From Cloeon dipterum (taxonomy: Eukaryota > Arthropoda > Insecta > Ephemeroptera > Baetidae): a DNA stretch of 64,000 bases. The stretch lies in the NCBI RefSeq assembly GCF_949628265.1, contig NC_088787.1, positions 13,692,501-13,756,500 on the forward strand, in the 5' to 3' direction. The position numbers and the translations under genes were made by a program. This document shows, one piece after another, positions 48,901-59,630 of the stretch. Under the pieces are notes generated by a model that saw only the letters and a list, made by a program, of their open reading frames with translations, was not told where the DNA came from and did not search any database. Numbering within the stretch: position 1 is the stretch's first letter; each line of letters opens with the position of its first letter.

Positions 48901-51736
48901 CTTTGCTTACTGCACTTGAATATAGAAAAGGCGCGCAGATGACAATGGGGGGGACGTGTCGGCCGTGCCAGGGCGAGGGGGCAAGGTCACGGCACGGCAC
49001 CTGGGTCAAACAACTCTCTACTATTCCGCTTGCGAATATTCTCGAACTCGTCAAATCGATAACAAATTTTATTGAGAGCATTGAATTGAATTCTAGACTG
49101 CTGTCAGATTTTCAATTTGATAGAAAGCAGCAATAATAAGTTGCTGGGAAGAAGAAACTACTGCAAGAACTCACGTACAAGAGGCTTGTAAAAATTTGAA
49201 ACGATAACAAAAAGGGATAGGTTCCAACACAAAAACTAGAACACAACGAGTGAGACTCGTGGAGGTGTTTTAATTCGTTCCATGGGAAAAGCTAGTAAAT
49301 TAATTACGGACTGGAAAGAATCGCAAGGAAAAAAGCAAAGAAAGTAAAATTTAAACCTAGTTTGAAGCCTGTGTGTTAAATTACCAAATATTTTTTTGAA
49401 ATTACCTGTTATTTGAAAACAAGGACCTTGCTACATTAAAAAATTCAAATTTAGCGCTTGACCACATTTTCTTGGCAGATTTCGATTAATCACGCAGGGA
49501 AACTTTTCGGTGTAAAATGAAATAGGATTTCAAGTAGGGAGACAGTCCTCACTATTTGCAGCCGCTTTTCCCAAAACTTTTCAGTGCTACTTAGGTAGGT
49601 TTTGGCCTCAACTGGATCCTAAGGGACAGCAAGGATTTTGCAGTATCAATCCTCTTTAAGTTGTTAGAAGAACAATAATGGCAAGCCCCATCCTTTGAAA
49701 AAAAAAAATATTTTTATATCTGCGCCACAAAGTAAAATAAGTGCAAGCAGCTCCCATTGTCAGTGACAACTAATTGTAAGGGACGATGAGTCTCAAATAA
49801 AAATGGAACAACGACAATAGAGGCAAATGCCAAGCTGTCGCAGAAGCACCATTTTATTTCTGCTATTAATTATTTCAACACAACTTCGCTGCTGCCACTG
49901 CGCGTGTACCGTCCAGATGCCGTGTTATGCATATTAGCGCGGTTTTGTGCCCATGTTCATACGCAACAGACGCACACGCGAGTCTGCAGGTTTTGTTTTT
50001 TCAGGATAAACGTAATAATAAATGCAATCCTACTAGCGTCGCGAAACACAAAACGAGCGCGTGTAATTTGAGCACCAAATAGCCAGCAGACCGACTGACA
50101 ACAGTTTGACTCTGCGCTGCTCACACAAAGGCTTCATTAAAAAAATAAAAGGCTTCTCGCTTATTCACCGATCCAAGCCAAGGTCACATAGCATGCACTT
50201 TGCTATGACCTATCTTTCGCATTTCGCATGCAAAAATGCACCTCGCTGAAGAGACAAGACTAAACTTGTCCCTCGTCCACGCCCGCGTTCGACCTGAATT
50301 CCTGTTGGTCAGGTACATATAATCTAGAGCACCAGGCTAGTTTTTCGGAGGGTTTGGCACCTACATTATAGGTGCTATTGGGAAGAGAACTGCAGTGAGA
50401 GGTGCGGAGGCGTGAAGTCAAATTCGGACAGTGTGATTCGCGAGTGACCCACCGGTCTAGCGACATTATTTACTTACGGGAGTGCGACGCTATAGCCGGT
50501 GGCATGTAATGCGCTCGAAATCCAATTTGTCTTGATTCGATTAGCCGGAGAAAAACACAAAAATGCTACGAGCTGCAACAGCAGCAGTAGCACGGCAGGA
50601 CGAGTTGTCACTCGAGCAAATCTGGCTCAGCTGTTGCTCGTGGTTGGCAAGCCAGCTGAGCAGGTGGCAGCACTGCGCCTTTCAAATCAACTCTTCTGCT
50701 CGAGTCGATGCATAGGATGAAAGCGACAGTTTTGGAAGATGCGAATAAAAGTGGTGGGAGATGTTGTAGAGTCCGCGAATTTTTGAATAAAGCGTCTGCA
50801 ATGACGTAGTTTGAACACGGCGACGAGCTTTTCGAACCCCCCACTGCTTCTTCTCGTACCCTGCAACAGTTCAATGCTCTTTCGTCGATTCGATCCCGAG
50901 CTGGGCCAGCTGGTTAGACCAAACAAACGCACGACACCACTGATTAACCCGAGATAATTAGCGTCGGAGCAAGACCTGCATGCCCGCCGATAGTAAGTTT
51001 GCTTTTCGCTCACGGTGCCAAAAGATTCCCCGGGCAATTGGAAGCACCTTGTCAGCCACTAGAGTCTATTGCGTTTCTGCATTTTAGCCATTTTATGATG
51101 CTCTGTGCTCAAGGAAAAATGTCGAGTGTATCATACTCCGAGATTGCAGCTAAATTTTCCCTTTCCCAGGCACATTTTTACCTATTTCAACCTGAATTTG
51201 ATAGGAATTTATTGTATTATTTATTTTTCTGGCATCCATCATGTACAAATTCCACTAATTTGGTCTGGATTTTGGAAGTATGCCTGTTATGTACCCGATA
51301 TTCGAGTTTGAACTTTATGTATCTAATAACTTTTCCATCGGAAAATTATTCCACTGGTTGCTGCCAATGAGTTTAGTTTACAGTAGTTCTCTGTCAACTT
51401 TGAATTTTGAGATTTATTAAAGATTCTCGCGCGTGGAGTTTTTTAGTTAAAAAGAGTTGGTTTACAAAGATAAACACATAATTATGTACAACGATTATAT
51501 AGATGTTGTTTTTGACCGGCCCAATCGACAATACGTGCCTTACAAACAAAAATGGAAATATTCACCGAAAAAAATTGTAATCAACAAGGGAAAATTTCAA
51601 ACTACTTCAACTCCCCTCAGCGATTAAAACCCACTCGCAAAAAATGTAGATTTTCCAGATTTTCTTAATCTGTGTGACCCCTTGAAAAAGGAGCTGAATT
51701 TTTGTGAGTTAATTTAGACATTTTGTGTGCAGCCTA
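45991..51736. other. Gene-poor intergenic stretch
   Basis: About 5.7 kb without a supported coding exon. It is mostly AT-rich, with CpG-rich blocks near 48.5-49.0 and 50.4-50.9 kb. A GTAAGT donor at 50993 follows CpG-rich sequence and could end a 5' UTR exon of the plus-strand gene at 51.7 kb. A TG microsatellite lies near 48.85 kb. Confidence 0.55.
48837..48858. repeat. (TG)n microsatellite
   Basis: About eleven TG units in the intergenic stretch. Confidence 0.9.
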
Positions 51737-52198
51737 ATGGACTCGTCGAGTGAGGAGGACGACGTGTCCAGCGGTGGCGGCGGCGATGCCGACGAGTGTC
51801 CGGCGAAGAAGGCGCGCGTCGGCGATGCCATCAGCGTGGGTCGCGCGCGCGACGAAGAGCTCAAGTACTGGCAGACAGAACAGCTGGCGCGCGGCATCCT
51901 GGACAACACGCTGAACACGATGCTCGAGCACTCGGGCCAGGCGCCGGACAACCCGGTGAACGAAGTGGCCGTTGAGCACGAGGCCGTGCTGATGGCCATC
52001 CAGAGCCACGGCCTGCAGCACTTCCAGCGGCCAGACGAGCGCGAGCCGAGCCCCTCGCTGGCCTACCATGTTCCCTCAAGTTCCTCGTCCAGTGGTGATA
52101 CAGCTTGTCTCGAGCACGACTCGTTTTTGGACGCGGCCGTCGCGGTGGCCATCCAGAAAAAGGGCCTCGGGGTCTTCACCTCGGCCAACAGTGTCTGA
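51737..52198 (+). CDS. Small acidic, serine-rich protein of unknown function
   Basis: One coding exon of 153 residues beginning MDSSSEEDD, just after a splice acceptor (TTTTGTGTGCAG), so a 5' UTR exon exists upstream. GC content is high and third positions are strongly GC-biased, as expected of real coding sequence. Visible parts: an acidic Ser/Gly-rich start; a KKAR basic patch (possible nuclear signal); a helical middle (YWQTEQLARGILDNTLNTML); a Ser run. Two copies of an A-x-x-x-A-I-Q-x-x-G-L-x-x-F motif occur, near residues 85-100 (MAIQSHGLQHF) and at the C-terminus (VAIQKKGLGVF). I do not recognise the family. AATAAA lies at 52552-52557. Confidence 0.75.
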   Translation: MDSSSEEDDVSSGGGGDADECPAKKARVGDAISVGRARDEELKYWQTEQLARGILDNTLNTMLEHSGQAPDNPVNEVAVEHEAVLMAIQSHGLQHFQRPDEREPSPSLAYHVPSSSSSSGDTACLEHDSFLDAAVAVAIQKKGLGVFTSANSV

Positions 52199-52551
52199 CG
52201 GGGGATGCTAGGGGTTTTCTCGCGCGAATGCTGGTGAAGTTCTTTGGTGGAAAAATAATATATGTACTTCGCGAAACTAAATGCTAGTAAAATTCAGGTG
52301 TGATACAATTTCATCAGATAGACAGAATGTCTTGATTGGCTATTTAGACAGTTAACACGCTGGTGTGGCTCTCTAATTGACTGATTTGGATTTTTCATAT
52401 ATATCGTATGAAAGAGTTTAAAGCCTAGAATCGACTCCAACGGGATTGGATTTCAATGTAGAAGTACACAGTTGCCCGTGAAGGGTGTCAATTCGTTCTA
52501 AACGACGTCTCTGCCTGCTTTTTTTCTAAATCGTCGCAAATTTAAATTTGA

Positions 52552-52557
52552 AATAAA
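52552..52557 (+). terminator. Poly(A) signal of the 51.7-kb gene
   Basis: AATAAA, 354 bp after the stop codon. Confidence 0.6.
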
Positions 52558-54053
52558 CAGCGCGTACAAATGAACAGCTTGAGGAAATTTTCTTGTGATT
52601 TTTAATTTTGGACGTCGTTTGATTTTAGTTGCCCCTTCCCCGATTTTAATACACTGCCAGTAATTGGAAATAAATTTCTCACCTTTTACTCGCAGTGTGT
52701 GGGCTCCTTCAAAAACTAAAAGTTACACAAAACAAAACGTAAAACTGGAACTTCGTCTACAGGTTGCGGAACCGGTGCGAATAATCGTTCGTTCTACAAA
52801 GGGGAGAGAAGAATTATCGATGTTTGTAATTAAAACTACTGATAGAGAGTGCCATGCAGCTCTTCTTTGTAAAAATGCTCCTTTTTGAAACTGAATATCC
52901 TTAATAATTTTTACATAGTGACAAATTTCACGTATCACAACATTGTCGCAGTCGATGTTTCCAGTAGTGCATTTTAAATGCGCTCCCATATCGGAACTTT
53001 GGTCGGCAACGATTTGCATTTATTATATTTTTTACCTATGGATCTTACTGTTGGCGAACCGCCGCCATTGTATTTATGCTTTTGTAGCTCTGGTGTGCGT
53101 GGTAGTGAAATTTAGTTGCCAACGCCAGGCGCAGGGTTATTTAAATTACGATCTTGGTTTCCTTGATGACTGAAGAGACGCCCTTTTATTTTTTATGTTA
53201 TAATCATACGCTGAATTAGGCTATTTAGCGCCTGGCGACGCGTTAAGATTGAAACTCGCTGATGTATGACAAAAGCCATAAATTGGCGTCAGAGGGTTAC
53301 CTGATTTATTTGCCTACCACTGCCAAGGAGCCTAAACTGCTAACCTCAACAAGCTCCTGTCCTCACGCCAGATGTGGCGACACCAGAGGTTTAATTTTAC
53401 TCTGCACGTGTATTGCATTACCTTTTTGTCTCATTAATAGCCCACATACATACAAATATACATAATACATTATTTTACTAGTGCTAAGGGCGTTATGTTT
53501 TCAGTTTACAATTTTATTTTGATTAATTATATAAATGGATGTAAAGACAATGTGTTCTTTTGTACATAAACTATCCATTGCGTGTCCTAAAAAGTAAATG
53601 GTCATAGCTACGAAAACGAAAGCTTTTTATTCCACACCTCACCAATCAATTGGCAATATGCTGTTTTCTTTTTAAGCATAGCGAAAAGAGTTATTATATC
53701 TATAGCTCAGTTGCAGCCTAAATGGCTCAAATGGGGTCTCATTGTGATGGTTAGCAAAATATTCTCAACTCAAAGGAAAAGGCCTAGCCTGGCGCAATTT
53801 GCACTTGTGAACAAAGAATTATATATTTTTTCCTTAAAAATTTCCAGCATGTGTGTATTTCTCTTCAATTTTTGATAAATTATTCTCGGCAACCACAGGG
53901 ATATACAAAAACAGCCTTGACACTTAAGTACCTAACTTATTTCGTTAGAAGTTGTGTGCATATTTTTTAGCTTTTATCGTGGGTTTGGAGGTGGAAAAGC
54001 GATAAGCGCGTAGGATATGCAGAAAAGTCAGTTTGAGCAACAAATGTAAGCAT
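52558..54053. other. Intergenic, no supported gene
   Basis: AT-rich, with short ORFs only. It should contain the promoter of the first Orai-like gene; no clear TATA box is seen close to its start. Confidence 0.6.
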
Positions 54054-54957
54054 ATGGCTAACGATCGCAATAATTTAGGGACATCGTCCCAAATTTTAAC
54101 TACTAAAGAAGGAGTGCAATGGAGACAATTCTTTTATGGACACGCTAAACTTGAGGGCACAACAAAAACATCAATTTTCCTCGCAGCTTTTGGAATGGTA
54201 AAGAGATAACCCCAATTTCTTTTGTTTTTTAAATATCCACGTATTGTTGCATTAGATAAATATATTATTAATTTATATTTCTTGATTTCAGGAAGTGATC
54301 ACATCCTTCCAATTTACCCAGCCAACACACGTGCCATCATTTTTAGTGGTTCTTCTCTCAGTGAACACAGTAATTTTAATCGCACTGCATTCATTTGCCT
54401 TCATAATTGGCACCTGTCTCCTGCCTAACTTGGAAGCCGTCACTGTAGAGTATGTCTCGCCGCAAAAAGGACATCTTGGTCCAGTTCCATCATTTTCTCC
54501 CCATGAAAGGTTTTCAGGGTTTATTGGAATGAGTCACAAGATTGCCCACGTTTTTGGTTTGTTCGTGTTTATGGTTGAAGTGCCACTCGTGGTTTGGGTC
54601 AAGTTGTGGGACATTTCGCAATATTCAGGCATAGCCAGTGTTGTGACAATGGTGCCGTTCATGGTGTTGTTTGCACTTTTCTGCTGGTATTTTAACTTCC
54701 AATATAATCTCCAAATGGTAAAAACCAGACGTAACGTCATCAACGATGCAGAAAATCAATACAGGTGTGGATCGCAGGAGTCAATCGAAATGAGTTCATA
54801 CCCTAATTACGAATCGCATCATGATACGCCTGAAACACCACCACTAAGACGCAGTCTGCAAGCAGATTTTGGAACTCAACCGCCAGTTCTGACTAAAAGA
54901 CTCTCAAGCGCTAGAAAAAGTGTCACTTTGGAAACGGTAGTGGAGTATGCTAAATAA
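54054..54957 (+). CDS. Orai-like calcium-channel family protein, copy A (divergent pore)
   Basis: Exons 54054-54197 (48 codons) and 54292-54957; intron 94 bp, phase 0; 269 residues. It aligns without gaps to human Orai1 from the basic N-terminal helix (GVQWRQFFYGHAKLEGTTKTS) through TM1 and TM2. It has HSFAFIIGTCLLPNLEAV (TM2), SPHERFSGF (the Orai SPHER loop), FMVEVPLVVWVKLW (TM3 with the Glu equivalent to Orai1 E190), and IASVVTMVPFMVLFALF (TM4 with the conserved Pro). In TM1 the residue aligned with filter Glu106 is Ser53. Glu49 sits at the gate position Val102, and the outer Asp cluster is missing. The TM3-TM4 loop is very short. A long cytosolic tail ends with an SVTLETV motif shared with copy B. 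Family membership is clear; conduction of calcium is doubtful. Confidence 0.92.
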
Positions 54958-55591
54958 AAAATTAAATATTTCACGTTAAATGTTTGGCTTCTTTGTTAAT
55001 GGTCTTTGAATTCAATCTAATTTAGTTGGTAAGAAATTCTCAAAAATTGCAATATGATTTTACCGATTTTACTTCAACACTCAAACCGCATTATGCCGAA
55101 GAGTATTAATTTTTACTGTTATATTAGGGTTAAATATTGAGTCATATTTTCTTACTTGATTAATTTTCAAGGAATGTATATTTCAACCGCAGCGATAAAA
55201 ACTGTCCGTGTCATAAATTATTGTTGTGTTAAATACTTACAATTTACCCTTAATTGACGGGATTCACTTATTTTTTTGCCATGTATATCACGAAATTGCC
55301 TTTCTGAACCAGAATAAACAAACTTTTAAATAACATAAATGCTTCACCTTATTATGAAATAAACTTAAAAAGGGGCTACAGAGAATAGAACATCATTTGA
55401 TTTATGCGAGCGCGCAAGCTAGATGCTAGTTTTTAAATCAGCCTTGTCCATTTAGAAAAAAAATAATATAGATAATTTGGCAGGTATGTGGGAAAACAAG
55501 CATATTATGTCACAAACTGTTTTAGCAGTGGGGAAAAACGATAGCTACTGTATATGAGCGAGTAGTTTAGCTTGGGCAATATGCTTGAGGA
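54958..55591. other. Spacer between the two Orai-like genes
   Basis: AT-rich, no other ORF of note. It holds the 3' UTR of copy A and presumably the promoter of copy B. Confidence 0.6.
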
Positions 55592-56471
55592 ATGGCTAAC
55601 GAAAACAGCCTGCATCGTGCAGGATTCCACGTTTTGAACACGAAAGAGGGAGTTCAGTGGAGGATATTCCACCATGGATACGCAGATCTTGAGGTCACAA
55701 CAAAGACTTCGATATTTCTTGCGGTGTTTGGAATGGTATGTATTTTTTGAAACCTATTGGCAAATCCCCACTCATGATTATTTCCCTGTTAATTTTCAGG
55801 GGATAGTGAGTTCGTACCAAATCAACTACCCCACTCAGGTGCCGTCATGGCTCGTTGCAGTCATGCTATCGAACTCGGTGTTTCTGATCTCGCTACACTC
55901 ATTTGCCTTCGTCATTGGAACTTGGTTGCTTCCGAACTTGGAAGCAGTCAGCGAAGAGTACGTCCCACCGCAAGAAGGACAGCTCAAAATCAAACCAGTA
56001 CCATCATTTTCCCCACATGAAAGGTTTTCTGGATTTGTCAGAATGAGCCACAGGATTTCCCATGTATTTGGTCTATTTATTTTCCTTGCTCAAGTACCAT
56101 TAGTGTCTTGGGTTAAATATTGGGACGTTTCTAAAAACGCTGCTATTGCCAGTACTGCTATAATGGTACCATTCATGGGATTTTTTGCACTGTTCTGTTG
56201 GCTCTTCCATTTTCATTTCTTTTCACACGTGTTTCAAACCAGGCAGGAGGTTATAAATGAAGTTGAAAATCAGTACAAAAGCGTTTCACAAGAATCTTTA
56301 AATTGTAGTAATTATTGCGACTGTTGCAAAGGAGCTCAAGAATCTGCAAACATTGTGTCTCGAAGACACAGTCTAGATCCCGATTTCAAAGTAGCTTATG
56401 ATATAATGAGAAGAAAATCGAGCTCTTTAAAAAGTGTTACTTTACAGACAGTAATGGAGCAAACAGAATAA
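55592..56471 (+). CDS. Orai-like calcium-channel family protein, copy B (divergent pore)
   Basis: Exons 55592-55735 (48 codons) and 55800-56471; intron 64 bp at exactly the same codon and phase as copy A; 271 residues. Same plan: GVQWRIFHHGYADLE before TM1, HSFAFVIGTWLLPNLEAV, SPHERFSGF, WVKYW, IASTAIMVPF, and a C-terminal RRHSLDPDF to SVTLQTVM tail matching copy A. TM1 has Ser53 at the Orai1 Glu106 position and Gly49 at Val102. The TM3 Glu (Orai1 E190) is Gln146, in FLAQVPL. The basic residue before TM1 is Lys, where Orai1 has Arg91. It is a tandem duplicate of copy A, diverged mainly in loops and tail. AATAAA lies at 56601-56606. Confidence 0.92.
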
Positions 56472-56893
56472 AAGCACTATAATTGTTAATTGTATGAATA
56501 GCATGATATATTTTACTGATTTCGTTCCTTGATTTCAACACACATATTTTCCCTAAATAAAATTGAATTGTATAATTTAGAATGTATGCTTTTAAAGCCA
56601 AATAAAATGCATTGCAATCCAGAAATGCTGTTTAGGAAGTAATAATAACTGCAAAATCCACCTAATGTACGGCGATTCTTTTTGTTTGAGTAATGCAATA
56701 ACGAGCAGTGATGCCAATCACAATGATCACGGACCTAAAAGTCCTTTGATCAAAAATAATCAAGTGAAATTAATAGATTTGAAAAAATATACAGCTCTTG
56801 CTCTAACAATAAATAAGATATGGACAAATCTGTCTACAAGTAAGCGCTAAACATTATTTGACAACTTGATGATAAATGACGACAAATGTCTAC

Positions 56894-57333
56894 TCAAAAG
56901 CAGAAAATGATCTCAGGGATTTGCCCGTCTTCCACAGATGTTCCATTGTTGTTACCTGCAGCGTACGAAAAGTTGAATGTCACCTTGCTTCCCGAGGGGC
57001 AGTCCATGATAACTCTGCGCATTCCTTTACTTCCATAATGAGAATCTGGCCCCTGAAATCATAATATCATTCCATATAGTTAAAAACTGTTTTGACATAA
57101 CCATGACTTTCGACCAGCATCAAGACAAGTTCAATCTTTTTTTAAATTGCTTTTTGGCCAATAACTATATAGTAATTGTCTTGCAATCGTTAAACTCATA
57201 GATAATTGCCATTTTTAAATATTTTTTTTTGTTTTAAGCAGCATAATCAACATTTGCCTAAATACTCTACATTTTTAGTAGGAAAATCAAATATTTATCT
57301 TAATTTATTTAATTCCAAGTTTCTCCTGGGCAA

Positions 57334-57392
<59 letters not shown>

Positions 57393-59630
57393 AAATAGAA
57401 AATGGCTGCTAAGCATGTTTTAGCAACCCTTTGAAAGCATATTAGTATGACCTTACCTTTATAGTAACTGACGCGATGTAACTGTTGTTAGCCATGATTT
57501 CAACAGGCTGTTTAAACATGACTCGGAATGTGTAGTTGAAGCCATCAGTGCTGTAACTGACGTTATTCGAAGCAATCACGCGGCCAGACACAGTGTGGAT
57601 GATTTCAATGGTGGCGGTGTAGTCAGCCGGGCCGTGAATGGAGCCGTACAGGCCAAATCCAATCACATAGATTTTTTTGTCCACGGTGAATCGGACCCGG
57701 TCGCTGGTGCCTGAGTATCCCCAGCGAGTTTCGACCTCTTTGAACCGGTTGATGGTCAACTCTTTCCCCATCATGCAGCAGCGGGGCGCGTCCAGAAAAT
57801 TAATGGCTGGCTTTGGGTTGACTGTGAAGTAGAGAAAGAGAGAAACGAGCTCTCGGTCAGAGAGCAGGCCAGACTGTGCGGGGCCTTGCGCGAACTCCTC
57901 CACGCTCATCAGTGGGAATCGGACGAGGAGGATGGCCCTGCCGAGGACAGATCTCTGATGTTCTGGACTCACTGGCAGATTTTGACGCTGGCACTCAGCA
58001 TCGGACCATCTGCAGAATTGAGGAATGATGAATAATTTAAATTATGTACTAAATGTAGTAATATTTGTTTTGAGTTGCCGAAAAAAATGTGAGCAGTATA
58101 AGAGTCTGGAAAAACACATAGCCAAAATTTTTTGTAATATAGTCCTTATATTTAGAGTCGCGTGGATTAGCGGACCGAAAATTGTTGAGTTTCTCTAACT
58201 GCGAAAAAAACCAGAGGTGCAATTATGCGCAGTGCTAAATCGATAAACCCTGCCAATGATGAAATTAATTGCAACTAAAAGGGAAACTTTTATGTAACAG
58301 TAATACTAATTATTAATTCACAGGATGTAAAAATTCCAAATTAATTAAAATTATTTTAAAATACTAAAGGATCAATTACTATCAAAGCGAATGTTTAACT
58401 AATTGTGGAAGTTTATCGTAAGTGAGGGTTTATTGGAATTCCCTGGATGATGGTTTCAAAAATACCTGACAACAGCTTGAAAGAGGTTGATTTCCCTGAT
58501 GCGCAAAGTATCTCTCTCAAGGACAGCCGTGAGTGAATCAATGTCAATGTCAGTGAAGCCATCTGCGTTGAGAGCCTCGACGGTGTTGGTGTCAATGGTT
58601 TCAAGACATAGAGCGGCCAACTGCGGCTCATCGAACAACCTCGCTTGAGTGAGCAGCATGAACGCATTATCAGACTGCAGGTTCCTCTTGAGAAACTCGA
58701 CACACTGCTGCTCCAGAGCAGGCACGGCGTACTTTTTGGCTGTGTACAGTGTGGTCATGACTGTTTCCGGACCGATGTTGACCTCGTCCGAGTACAGAAA
58801 CTGCAGCAGAGCCAAGAAGGAGGACGGCTCCACGTCAGGAAGCTCAACTTCATCAGCCTGCAGGGCCAGAGTGCCGTTGAACATTGCGTCGAATACGGAA
58901 CTGCCGACCGAGAGGACAAACTTGTGCGCTGGGATTCTTTGGCGTTGTTCTCCGCGGCCGACTAGGAAGTGCACATCCGACAGGATTTCATTATTGAAGA
59001 GGAACGCAAAGCGCTCTTTCACAGTAGTTTTTGATGCCTGAAAATATCAATAATATCATTTAAATTGAAAAAGATAAGCTACGTCGTAGCGTTTGGTTTT
59101 GTGACACAAAAGGGCAAGTGGCTGGGTCCCTGTGCGGCCTGGTGCGCCCATATTATCCGTTCGCGGTGTTATTGGGACCCGGGTTTCAGTATTCGTGCTA
59201 GGGCAGTGCGCGCCCTTCCCGCTCCGAGGACAGGGATAAAAAGAGCAAAAAATAAAATAAAAAATTATCAACACATCGTTGAAGGATAAATAAATATGTA
59301 ATGTCGGTCACTCACCTGCCAGTTATTGTAAACATCATCTTGGGATCCTTGAGGGGACGGAACGGGCGAATTGTTCCTCCGCATTGGCTGAGCCTGGTCA
59401 TACGACTCTTCGTCGTCAAAGGCGCCGAAGGAATGAGCGTTGTGTGGAAGGTTGAGGTGCGGGGGCATCATGTTCTGCGGCATTTCGTCATCCAAATTGA
59501 TGCCACCCATCCGTCGGCTCATCGAATTACACGGCTCTTCCAAATCCTAGACGTAAATGGGGAAAACAAGGGCGAAAATTAGATAATGGTGCCGCCTTTG
59601 GCAACAACAAACGATGTTTACCTTTTCCAT
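56894..59630 (-). CDS. BTBD2: BTB/BACK/PHR protein, BTBD1/BTBD2 type
   Basis: Probable substrate adaptor of Cullin-3 ubiquitin ligases; the vertebrate pair also binds topoisomerase I. Exons (minus order): 59622-59630 (only three codons, MEK), 59316-59546, 58466-59037, 57457-58009, 56894-57052; all GT-AG and in phase; 507 residues (human BTBD2 about 525). A Met/Pro-rich N-terminus leads to NNWQASK. Then [58 protein letters not shown]. The BACK region has [36 protein letters not shown] and [18 protein letters not shown]. The C-terminal PHR beta-sandwich has [37 protein letters not shown] and [18 protein letters not shown]. The gene converges on Orai-like copy B. Confidence 0.96.
57337..57388. 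repeat. (TA)n microsatellite
   Basis: 26 TA units within the last BTBD2 intron. Confidence 0.97.

Noticed and set aside
51734-52079. Minus-strand ORFs opposite the 51.7-kb gene
   Set aside because: They are Arg/Ala/Gly-rich shadows of the GC-biased plus-strand exon, which has the acceptor, start and better composition.
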